Positions 1-9,016 of a stretch of 64,000 bases of DNA are shown in pieces. The position numbers were made by a program, and so were the translations under genes. The notes beneath the pieces are model-generated. The model saw nothing but the letters and a program-made list of their open reading frames with translations, was not told where the DNA came from and ran no database searches. The first letter of the stretch is position 1. Each line of letters starts with the position of its first letter. Source of the DNA: Tetracentron sinense (lineage: Eukaryota > Streptophyta > Magnoliopsida > Trochodendrales > Trochodendraceae); assembly GCA_015143295.1 (NCBI GenBank), contig CM026570.1, positions 23,815,250 through 23,879,249 of the forward strand. Reading direction: 5' to 3'.

Positions 1-1460
1 AACGGTTTACCGATGAAGTCTCTAATATCGATAAGATCGAGGACTGCACTTGCATAGCGGCCTTCAAGAATGCCATACCCAAGAGTTCTAAGCTCTACGA
101 ATCTCTTGCCCTTGACTGTCTAATCAAGATGGACGAGCTGATAGTCCGTGCCTCTAAGTACGGGAGGATGGAGGAAGATATTGCAGCAACGACGAGACCC
201 AGAGCACGAGGGGTAGATGCTGTGGAATGGGGAAGCAAACCCTCCTCGAAGAGAGGTAAGAGACCAAAGTATGAATCATCTTCCAGCAACGAGGAACCAC
301 GGAGACGCACACGACAGGAAAAAGTGGTGTACGTTGAACGACGGGGAGAACCGAACCGACTCTCGTTGGGAGTCCGCCAAGATGTAGACTCATCAAGGAG
401 AACGGATCTACGTTCCAACTTCCAACGGCGGGACGACCGTGCCTATCAGAGACGAGAGGAACCCGGGCATTACAAGGAGAGGGAGAATCAAGCAACAGAA
501 AGACGTCCTTTTGCATCTCGCGGTGGTCAGGTCAACTTCTCAGCAAGCCCGGCGACGATTATGAAGACGATGGAAGACAAACCATACTTCGAATGGCCAA
601 CACGGACCATTCATGATGTCACCTCGGGACCCAGGGCTCATGAGTATTGTCAGTACCACAAGTGCCACGGGCACCTTACAAATCGTTGTCGCATTCTGAG
701 AGAATATCTAGAAAGATTAGTCCGTGAAGGCTATCTGGGAGAGTATGTGGACTCTGGAAGAGAAGAAGGGCATATTACGGATCCATCAACTCGGTCTCAC
801 GAGGGAGAGCCGTCTGGTCATATGGGCCGAGGCGGGGAAGCTCCGAAGGGAGTCATAAATGTCATCCATCGCGCTCGAGTACCGGAGGTAGATATCGAGC
901 AGCGGTACCGAGCGAAGGCAAGGAAGTTATCACACGTGGCAAAAGTTTATCAAGTGCGATCGACGACGAAGGAAGTCGAGCAGGCCCTATCGTTCACTGA
1001 TCAGGACATGACAACTGTGGTCAGGCCTCACTACGATGCTCTTGTCTTGACTATGCGAATTGGCGATTTCGACATCAGGCGAGTGCTCGTTGACCCTGGA
1101 AGTGGGGCAGATATCCTGTATCTCCATGCTTTCGCAAAGATGGGGTTGGACCCGGCGGTTCTCGTCCCTGTACAGACCCCCTTGATAGGATTCGAAGGAA
1201 GCTCGATGCAACCTGTAGGAGAAGTCGTCCTACCAGTCAAAGCTGGACCTATCATCCTGTCCACCCGGATCTCCATTATCGACGCACCGTCCCCATACAA
1301 TGTCATCTTGGGGCGATGGTGGACTCACGAAATGAGAGCTGTTCCGTCTTCCTATTATCAGGTACTAAAATTCCCTACTCCGGACGGACCAAGTGAAATA
1401 CGAGGAGACCAGCTGGCATCGCAGAAGTGTGATTATGCCTCACCCGACCCGCTCAAATAG
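1..1460 (+). CDS. gag-protease ORF, 5' partial
   Basis: The reading frame is open from the first codon at position 3 to a TAG at 1458-1460, so the protein starts left of the window. The first part matches the end of a retrotransposon gag domain. A zinc-knuckle-like Cys-x2-His-x4-His-x4-Cys follows at 648-689. A basic, Arg-rich linker surrounds it. The aspartic protease lies at about 990-1400; the active-site triplet at 1092-1100 reads Asp-Pro-Gly instead of the usual Asp-Thr/Ser-Gly, followed by the usual Ser-Gly-Ala-Asp-Ile. That Pro would probably disable the protease. The TAG is in the same frame as the downstream RT region and is followed by CAA TTA, so gag-protease and pol are set up as termination versus readthrough products rather than as a frameshift pair. 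Confidence 0.85.
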   Translation, partial: RFTDEVSNIDKIEDCTCIAAFKNAIPKSSKLYESLALDCLIKMDELIVRASKYGRMEEDIAATTRPRARGVDAVEWGSKPSSKRGKRPKYESSSSNEEPRRRTRQEKVVYVERRGEPNRLSLGVRQDVDSSRRTDLRSNFQRRDDRAYQRREEPGHYKERENQATERRPFASRGGQVNFSASPATIMKTMEDKPYFEWPTRTIHDVTSGPRAHEYCQYHKCHGHLTNRCRILREYLERLVREGYLGEYVDSGREEGHITDPSTRSHEGEPSGHMGRGGEAPKGVINVIHRARVPEVDIEQRYRAKARKLSHVAKVYQVRSTTKEVEQALSFTDQDMTTVVRPHYDALVLTMRIGDFDIRRVLVDPGSGADILYLHAFAKMGLDPAVLVPVQTPLIGFEGSSMQPVGEVVLPVKAGPIILSTRISIIDAPSPYNVILGRWWTHEMRAVPSSYYQVLKFPTPDGPSEIRGDQLASQKCDYASPDPLK

Positions 1461-1466
1461 CAATTA
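1458..1466 (+). promoter_or_regulatory. UAG CAA UUA stop codon readthrough context between protease and RT
   Basis: The stop ending gag-protease is TAG, followed immediately by CAATTA. This is exactly the tobamovirus-type leaky stop consensus UAG-CAR-YYA. The upstream gag-protease frame and the downstream RT frame are the same (both phase 0 relative to position 3), so suppression of this one codon would extend translation into pol. Readthrough at such contexts is established for plant viruses and has been reported for the soybean retroelement SIRE1. Use here is inference. Confidence 0.65.
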
Positions 1467-4400
1467 CAGGTCGGGTCCGTGGAAGAGGAGAACCCGGGTG
1501 AAACGTTGACGAACCACTCTGTTGAACCCACGAAGCTTGTCGACCTGGGGACGGAGAACGAGCCAAGAACGCTACAGATCGGGACCTGTTTGACAACGGA
1601 CGAAGAGCAGGAGTTGATAAATTTTCTGAGGAAGAATCTTGATGTTTTCGCTTGGTCACACAAGGACATGACGGGTATCCGTCCTGAAATCATCTGTCAC
1701 CATCTCCACGTTGATCCCGTAGTCAATCCTGTTAAACAGAAGCCTCGTAGACTTGCTCCGGCGTACCATGAGGCCGTCAATGAAGAGATCGATAAGTTAA
1801 TTCGGCACGGGTTCATTCGTGAGGTCCAATATCCGGAGTGGATAGCCAATGTAGTAGCTGTTCCGAAGAAGAACAGGAAAGTCAGAGTCTGTATTGATTT
1901 CACTAATGTTAATAAAGCTTGCCCGAAAGACTTCTTCCCAGTTCCCAGAATCGATAGACTTATCACTGCAACCGCGGGTCACAAGATGTTGAGCTTCATG
2001 GACGGGTATTCGGGTTACAATCAAATCCTCTTAGCGGAGGACGATCAAGAGAAGACAGCCTTCATAACGGAGCGTGGCCTGTTCTGTTACCGGGTCATGC
2101 CCTTTGGCCTGAAAAATGCCGGGGCCACTTATCAACGATTGATGAATCTGATGTTTGGACCCTTGCTCGGTAAATCGGTGGAGGTGTACATTGACGATAT
2201 CGTTGTGAAAAGCCGAACTCGGGTCTCTCTTGTAGTCGACTTGGCGGAGCCGTTCTCTATTTTACGCACTTTCAATCTGAAGTTAAATCCTGAGAAGTGT
2301 ACATTCGGCGTCGCCTCGGGCAAATTCCTTGGTTATCTCGTCAGTCAACGGGGCATCGAAGCAAATCCCACGCAAATCCGTGCTCTGATAGTTATGCCGG
2401 AACCGAAGACAAGGAAAGAAGTTCAAAAACTAACAGGACGTATCGCTGCTCTCAACCGGTTTATATCAAAGTCTTCTGATCGTTGTAGACCCCTGTTCGA
2501 GTTGTTGAGGAAGGATTCCGTCTTCAGATGGACAGAAGAGTGTTCCCAATCTTTCGCCGCCTTGAAGACGTATCTAGGCTCCGCTCCGATCCTCTCCGTA
2601 CCTGAACCTGGTGAAGTGTTGTACCTCTATCTCTCCGTTTCGGAACGAGCCATTGGCTCCGTACTGCTCAGAAGTCACAACGGCGTAGAGAAGTCTGTTT
2701 ATTTCGTCAGCAAAACTTTCCACAAGGCAGAATCCAACTACAGCAGAATGGAGAAGGTATGCCTGGCTCTTGTTTTTTCTACTGAAAAGTTACGTCCTTA
2801 TTTTCAGGCACATACCATCGTCGTCATCACCACGTACCCTTTGAAAACTGTGTTGGGGCGACCTGAAACCGCGGGACGTATGTCAAAGTGGGTAGTGGCA
2901 CTCAGCGAGTTCGATATCCAATATCAGGCCCAAACCGCGGAGAAAGGGCAGGCCGTTGCAAGCTTCCTAGCCGATTTCTCCGTGGAGGAGGCCGAAACTT
3001 CAGTAGAGCCCGACCGTCACGAGCTCCCAGACGATGCGGAGGAGGATCCCGTTGTGGAAGACGAGGCAGGAGACGGAACCAAACTGACGGCGTGGTGCGA
3101 TTGGGTCTTGTACGTGAATAGGTCGTCTAATGTCAGCGGTTCGGGACTTAGTGCTGTTCTTGTCAGCCTAGATCATGTTAAAGTACAAAAGTTGACGCGT
3201 CTTGGTTATGCTGCTTCCAATAATGAAGCTGAATATGAAGCGTTAATACTTGGGTTGCAAAGTGCCCGAGAGTTGGGAATTTCTAAACTCCGAGTGTTCT
3301 GTGATTCACAGCTCGTGGTGAACCAAGTCAACGGTACCTACGAATGTCGAGATGAGCGGATGAGACGCTACGCTGTACTTTTACAAGAACAACGAAAGGC
3401 CTTTGATGTCATCGAGATTAAACATGTCCGAATGGACAATAACAGGCATGCTGATGCATTGGCCTACCTCGCCTCGATGATGCAAACTGATGAACCCAAG
3501 ACAATCCTCATGGAGTATAAGGAATACCCCTCTATTAAGCTGCAAACGCAACGCACGGTGTTATCTGTAAATCAAGTGCCGAGCTGGATGACGGGCATAA
3601 TAACTTATTTGAAAAATGGAATTCTCCCCTCTGACACAAAGGAAGCAAGACGAATACAATATAAAGCTCCCCGTTATACCCTTGTGGATGGGGAACTGTA
3701 CCGTAAATCCTTTGGAGGACCCCTATTGAGATGCGTGCATCTTGAAGATGTAGATAAGATCTTAGCCGAGCTCCACGAAGGGATTTGCGGCATCCATTCG
3801 GGAGGACGGACTATCGCTCATCGTGCTCTGGGGTAAGGATATTTTTGACCGTACATGCAAGCTGACGCACAGAAGTACGTACAAAAATGCAGTCAATGTC
3901 AGCGTTATGCGAAATTAATTCATGCCCCCGCTCAGGAACTCAACATCGTATCTCAACCTTGGCCTTTCGCTCGTTGGGGACTTGATATTGTAGGGCCCTT
4001 TCCTAAGGCTCCCGGTAATCTAACTTTTCTGCTGGTAGCCACAGATTACTTCTCCCAGTGGATTGAGGCTGTTCCACTGGCACATATTAGAGAACAAGAA
4101 GTGAAGAAGTTCTTGTGGGAACATATTGTCTGTAGATTCGGAATTCCACAGTCCATCATTTCTGATAACGGGAAGCAGTTCACAGGAAAACTCATCGCCG
4201 ACTTTTGCCGAGAGTTGAAAATCAAGCACATCTTCTCTTCTCCTTATTATCCTCAGGGGAATGGCCTTGCCGAAGCAGCTAACAAGAACATTTTGAATGC
4301 CCTCAAGAGAAGACTGGAAGATTCCAAGGGAAAGTGGACCAGCGAATTACATAATGCGTTGTGGGGATACTGGACAACACCACGGAGCCCTACGAACGAG

Positions 4401-4808
4401 ACCCCGTTCTCTTTGGCATATGGGGCGGAAGCTGTTATTCCCACCGAAGTCTGCCTGCCAACAACACGTTCCAGAAAGAAGCACGAAGAGGAAGACAAAA
4501 ACGTCGAATTAATGGCTATTCATTTAGACTTGCTGGAAGAAAAGCGGGAAGATGCCAGCATTCAGATGAAACGGTATCAGCAACAATTACGAAAGGCATA
4601 CAACAAGAAAGTACGGAAAAGGATTCTTCAAGTCGGAGATCTCGTTCTTCGAAAAGTCTTCCAAAATACACGAGAAGTCAATAGCGGAAAGCTGGGTCCC
4701 AACTGGGAAGGGCCATACATCGTGGACCGTATCGGGAGTCCCGGGGTGTACTACCTTAAAGACCTACAAGGTAGTGTAATTCAAAAGTCGTGGAACATTA
4801 TGAATTGA
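1461..4808 (+). pseudogene. pol: RT, RNase H, archaeal-type RNase H, integrase (two stops in integrase)
   Basis: This region continues the gag-protease frame after the TAG. RT occupies about 1740-2340 with the catalytic Tyr-Ile-Asp-Asp at 2187-2198. A first RNase H spans about 2600-2990. An acidic linker leads to a second, archaeal-type RNase H at about 3100-3490, the Tat signature; its first catalytic Asp appears as Asn (3117-3119). Integrase begins with the His side of the HHCC zinc-binding domain near 3770 and the CxxC near 3886. The catalytic core keeps Asp (Leu-Asp-Ile near 3981), Asp (Ser-Asp-Asn near 4161) and Glu (Ala-Glu-Ala near 4267). Two in-frame stops interrupt the zinc domain, TAA at 3834-3836 and TGA at 3846-3848; both fit C-to-T type decay of CAA and TGG codons. 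The frame closes at 4806-4808. Confidence 0.88.
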
Positions 4809-5494
4809 AAATAATTTTTCCAATAAAGTTGTGCGTTATGAACATTTGATATGAGCATGTGATCAATCGTTTTATTTACATATCCAGTACTTGGTAAAAT
4901 GTTCTAGATGTGTTACCACGACGGGTGCATTTCACTCGCACAGGATACTCACCACGGGACACAGGTGGCTCATACAAAGGAATTGTCATCTGAGCATCTT
5001 GGCGGCTTATACTAATGGAATGTCCTCTGAGCATGGTGTCCCACCACGAGTTACCACGGCGAGTGCATTTCACACGAACAGGGTACTCACCACGGGACAC
5101 AGGTGGCTCATACAAAGGAATTGTCATCTGAGCATCTTGGCGGCTTATACTAATGGAATGTCCTCTGAGCATGGTGTCCCACCACGAGTTACCATAAGTT
5201 CGTCTTTATGAAATGGACTTTTTGTCGAATTACGTCCGTAGTGTTAATCCGCGTCTTTGACAACCCGTTATTAGAGTGATATGGTGAATTATATTCGTTA
5301 TGAGATTTATATCCAATCACGAGTTAATTATGTGCTATTTGTCTTATTTGAAAGAGATGACTATTCCGGATCAATCGGTTGCAACACAATGATCACAAAA
5401 GGAGATATATATATAAAAATTTTACTGACAAGGAGACGAACATGAGTACAGCCGATACAAAATATAAAAAGAAAGGGATAGGAAGGAGGAAGGA
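4809..5494. other. non-coding spacer between pol and the antisense gene
   Basis: No coding signal on either strand apart from shadow ORFs over a tandem repeat. It contains the 138-bp direct repeat at 4913-5188, then AT-rich sequence up to the antisense stop codon. Long spacers with tandem repeats between integrase and the 3' LTR are common in Tat elements. Confidence 0.6.
4913..5188. repeat. 138-bp tandem direct repeat, two copies
   Basis: Copies at 4913-5050 and 5051-5188 are almost identical, and a third begins at 5189 (TTACCA). Each carries the same GTCCCACCACGAGTTACCA-like junction, so the array looks like recent replication slippage or unequal exchange inside the element. The short ORFs over it on both strands are by-products of the repeat. 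Confidence 0.9.
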
Positions 5495-7843
5495 TCAGTC
5501 TTCACCGACGTCAACGACCACGACAGCGTCATCAGGAACGATCGGAACGTTGTCGGCAGCAACAGCGGGATCGGCAGAAGCGGCTTCAGCTGGAGCCTCG
5601 GGGAGAACGGGAGATGGTCCAATAGATGACGGGGGTTGCCCCCCTCCTTGTACCTCGGGCTCTTCACCGAGCGAGACCTCCATGCCCACAGCCTCAGAAC
5701 GAGTGGCCTCGTCCTTCGATTGCTGGGGAGACTCTACCAGTCGTCCCGATTCTCGGAGCTCGTTCATCAGTTCTCTCTCCGTCTCGACCCAATCTTCGGC
5801 TATCAGCCGTTCCATCTCCGTCTGGAAGTGGGCTCGAAGAGACTCCGTTAAAGCCTCCTTGGCGGCTTCAACCTCCTTGTCTCTCATGGCCGCGGCCTCC
5901 TCAAGCTGTTCGGCCAATGCTGCCTTCTCGGCTTCAGTCGCCTCTAGCTGTTGACGGAGAGTGTTCACGATCTCGTCCATCTCGCTGATCCGAAGGACGG
6001 ACCTCTCGGCCTGTTCCACCGCCGCTTTCTCTCCTTCCATTGCCTTACGGGCTTCACCCGAGCTTTGTCCCGTTGTTTCACGACCGTGGCAATCGTGCCT
6101 TTAGCAGACCGCAAGTCAGCTTTAACGGACATCAGCTCGTGGTTCAGCCGTTTCACGTCCTCGGCCCCCCTCCTCTCCAGGTCAAGGACTTTGTCCCTCA
6201 GCCCATTGGCAGTACGCCTGTTTTCGGCTGTGACCTCGTACATCCCGGCTAGCATATTGCCCAGCTAAAAAAAGAAGAGAAAGAGAGATGATATCAAAAC
6301 AAAAAAAACCTTACCGTGGCAACAGCTCGACTCGCGGCACTGAACATCCCCATCCAGTGCAAATCCCTTGTTGCGGCTATATCCGCTGGGAGCCTCATCG
6401 CCAACATCATCGATGTGGCAATAGAGTCATGCTCCATCGCCGAGTGGACGACAGTAGGACGAGGATACCCTCTGGGGAAGACGGGATTCCACAGCTCGGC
6501 GGGGCCCCCCATGGTGATCCTCTCTCGAGGAGGGGCAGAAGATGAAGCCACGTTTGCGGCTGGTGAGGAAGTGGAGGCCGGGACAATCGCAGGGGCAGCC
6601 GTATCTGCCACAGTAGACGGAGCAGCTACGACGTCCACGGGAGGGCCGGTGCTAACAATTGGAGGCTCCTTCGCGGGGGCATCACTCCCCTCGCCAATTG
6701 TTGCAGCCTGAGTAGATGACACCCCGGCGGATTCCCGTTCTCGAACCCGTTGATCGTGCTCCGCTTCTCGCCGAGCTTTCTTCACCTTCAGAGCTTTGAG
6801 AGCTTCTACTCTCTCTCTTTTCTCCGCCTTCTTATCCGCCGAGGATAGACGGGAAGGACGAGAGGGGCTGGGAGGACGAGTTAACGTTGGAGCCTGTGAA
6901 GATCGCGGTGAAAGTTGGTCAGCCATATCTTCTTCTATCTCCTCGTCAAGGACAGCTGCCGGTCCGAGCGGTCTCTGAGACGGTGGATGAGCTTGTCGAC
7001 GAGACTTTTTAGGTAAAGTCTCTGCTTCTACAGTGGACCCTGTCTCTCAAGCAGAGGACGGCTTCAAGGTGACGTAAGCGTCCCCGTTATCAGTGCGAAC
7101 CCTCCGAAGCGCGTACTCTTCTTCCGCGAAAAGATCAGAAAAGCGTGGCTTAGAAGCCTCTGCAGAAAGAACGAAACATTATTAGCCGTATAACAGGAAT
7201 ACTTTTTCAGAACAGACGACGGAGAACGATTGAAAAGTAACAGACCTGAAGTAAATTCGTGGGGAACAGGACGGGCAGTCTCTGCCCTCCAAGCTCCGGA
7301 GACCACAAAAGGCATCTCCTTCCAGTCCCGATCCACATCAGGGAGGTGTGAGATGATATCGGGGATTCTGGATTTTTGCCTCCAGGTGAAGTACGTCTTC
7401 TTTCCCTCCTCAACAACCCCGGGACACTTCACGACATAGCGAAAGTGGAAGACGTGCCTGGCCTCTACATTGTACTCGTCTCTATTGAACTTGTCCATCA
7501 GAGACATGTATTTGTAGAATTTCGGGTGCATTTTCCCCGGGGCAACTTGGAGGACGGACAGGACGGAATCCGTGATGGGAGATAAAGGGAATCGAAGCCC
7601 AGCCTCGAACTGGGCGAGGTAGACGATAGTACATGAAGAACGGTGGTCTGGAATAACGTCTTCTTCCTCAAAATGGATGTAGACATGAGGGGGAATTTGG
7701 AAAAGGGCTCTGTAATGGTCAAGTGCATATCTGACGACTGGTCTGGTTTTGGGTTTGGAAGCATTGGCAATAACACCGTGAGGGGCACTGCCCGAACAAC
7801 TGGCCTCATCGGCACTGTCTATCCTAACTATTTCGGCAGACAT
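5495..7843 (-). pseudogene. antisense gene of the retrotransposon, three predicted exons (gypsy-type Transposase_28-like plus coiled coil)
   Basis: Three - strand ORFs join through good splice signals. Exon 1 runs 7843 to 7246 (ATG; CAG|GTCTGT donor). Exon 2 runs 7159 (CTGCAG acceptor) to 6315 (ACG|GTAAGG donor). Exon 3 runs 6264 (pyrimidine tract, TTTAG acceptor) to the stop at 5497-5495. Phases match at both joins. Exon 1 resembles the Pfam 'putative gypsy type transposon' domain (PF04195): an Ala-Gly-Leu-Arg-Phe-Pro-Leu-Ser-Pro motif, then Val-Ala-Pro-Gly and His-Pro. Exon 2 encodes a basic, Ala/Pro-rich stretch. Exon 3 is a long Glu/Ala/Lys coiled coil with an acidic tail. Lesions: an in-frame TGA at 7049-7047 and a one-base frameshift near 6050. 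About 735 codons. Antisense extra ORFs between pol and the 3' LTR are known in Tat-type elements; function is unknown. Confidence 0.7.
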
Positions 7844-8058
7844 GGTGGCAAACAAGTAGAAAAAGAAAAAAATACAGGGAAGCGACCACAGACCAAAAGG
7901 AAAAGAGAAGGATCTTACCGAAAACTGTATTTAGGAAGCAAGGGGCACAGCCGGAGAAGAGAGAAGAGCAGAACAGCCGACCGTCGGTGAGAAGAGATTC
8001 CGGCAGAGTAACAGAATGCAAGAATTCAAACGAAGAAGATGAAGTACCAGGCCTTCGG

Positions 8059-8066
8059 TACTTATA
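8059..8066 (-). promoter_or_regulatory. candidate TATA box of the antisense gene
   Basis: Read on the - strand this is TATAAGTA, about 215 nt upstream of the first ATG of the antisense gene (7843). It lies inside the element between that gene and the 3' LTR, where a private promoter would be expected. Position and motif are the only evidence. Confidence 0.35.
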
Positions 8067-8552
8067 GACTAGTCCATAACTCAAAGGACGATAATGACCT
8101 CGATCTATACCGTACGCGTGTCCACGCATGCAGATAACGTGGAGGGCAGGATGGTCTTCTGACCGAGTTAAATAACCGTCGGGAAAAATGAAGCGTCTGG
8201 ACGATAATGATGACAGCCTGCCAAGCATTTATGAGGTATGATGTTTCGGCACGCGCAATACAGCTGGCACGACGCTACGTCTTCGCGTAAAGAGTATGTG
8301 ACCTATCATCATTTTGAGGTTAGCAGTATCTTCTCCTCCGTCGTTTCGCTATATTTATAACACTCTGAACCACGTTCAAAGTATCATAAAGGGGCAATTT
8401 GTAATGGGTAAATCTCGTAAAAACCTAAGTATGGTAATAACGAGCTCGTCCTCGGTGTGATGTTATCGTTTGAGCTCATTTCCCTTGTCTCTTCGACGAC
8501 GGGCCCGTTGTCGTATGGACGACGAGAACGTTGTCTACCGAACGACGTACCC

Positions 8553-8690
8553 GTGGTCTCACAGATGACGATCACGTATTCGTTCTGATGACGGACTCGT
8601 GGTCTCACAGACGACGATCACGTCTTCATTCTGACGACGGACCCGTGGTCTCACGGACGACGATCACGTCCTCATTCTGACGACGTATCC
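8553..8690. repeat. 46-bp repeat, three tandem copies in LTR U3
   Basis: Copies start at 8553, 8599 and 8645, each opening with GTGGTCTCAC and containing GACGATCACGT. More degenerate GACGAC motifs extend upstream to about 8495. Repeated ACGT-core modules in U3 may act as promoter or enhancer elements; this is inference. Confidence 0.85.
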
Positions 8691-8805
8691 GTCGTCTTAT
8701 TGTCAACGGTCCCGTATCCCAACACGTAATGAGATCCGGCGTTATCGCCCAGTCGCCTGGGACTGATCCTACCTCCACGATGGTAGGTGGGAAACACTGT
8801 CTTGA

Positions 8806-8838
8806 CATTAAATGCAGCATTAAATGCTGCATTTAATG
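8806..8838. repeat. perfect 14-bp hairpin in the LTR
   Basis: The arm CATTAAATGCAGCA at 8806-8819 is followed by the loop TTAAA and the exact reverse complement at 8825-8838. It lies about 170 bp upstream of the LTR TATA box. Confidence 0.85.
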
Positions 8839-9008
8839 CTAGTCACCTCGGACGAGTTCCTACTCTATGCCTGCTCTCTTTTGTGTGCAGATGCGCGTGC
8901 AGTACGAATGACCGGGAGATCTATCTAAAATGATTACTGAAGTACACATCAGGGATTTGAGGTGTGCATGGACATCAATGGGTGCCCATGGCCATGGCAA
9001 GGGTGGCC

Positions 9009-9016
9009 TATAAAAA
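9009..9016 (+). promoter_or_regulatory. TATA box of the 3' LTR
   Basis: TATAAAAA lies in the 3' third of the LTR, after the repeat-rich U3, which is where an LTR core promoter is expected. R/U5 would then be roughly 190 bp. Confidence 0.6.

Noticed and set aside
1460-1479. Programmed frameshift between gag-protease and pol
   Set aside because: Both sides are in the same frame; only a stop codon intervenes, so frameshifting is not needed.
5379-5988. Long + strand ORFs rich in Ser/Thr/Ala
   Set aside because: They are shadows of the antisense coiled-coil exon, whose frame shows heptad-type Glu/Ala/Leu content and connects through splice sites.
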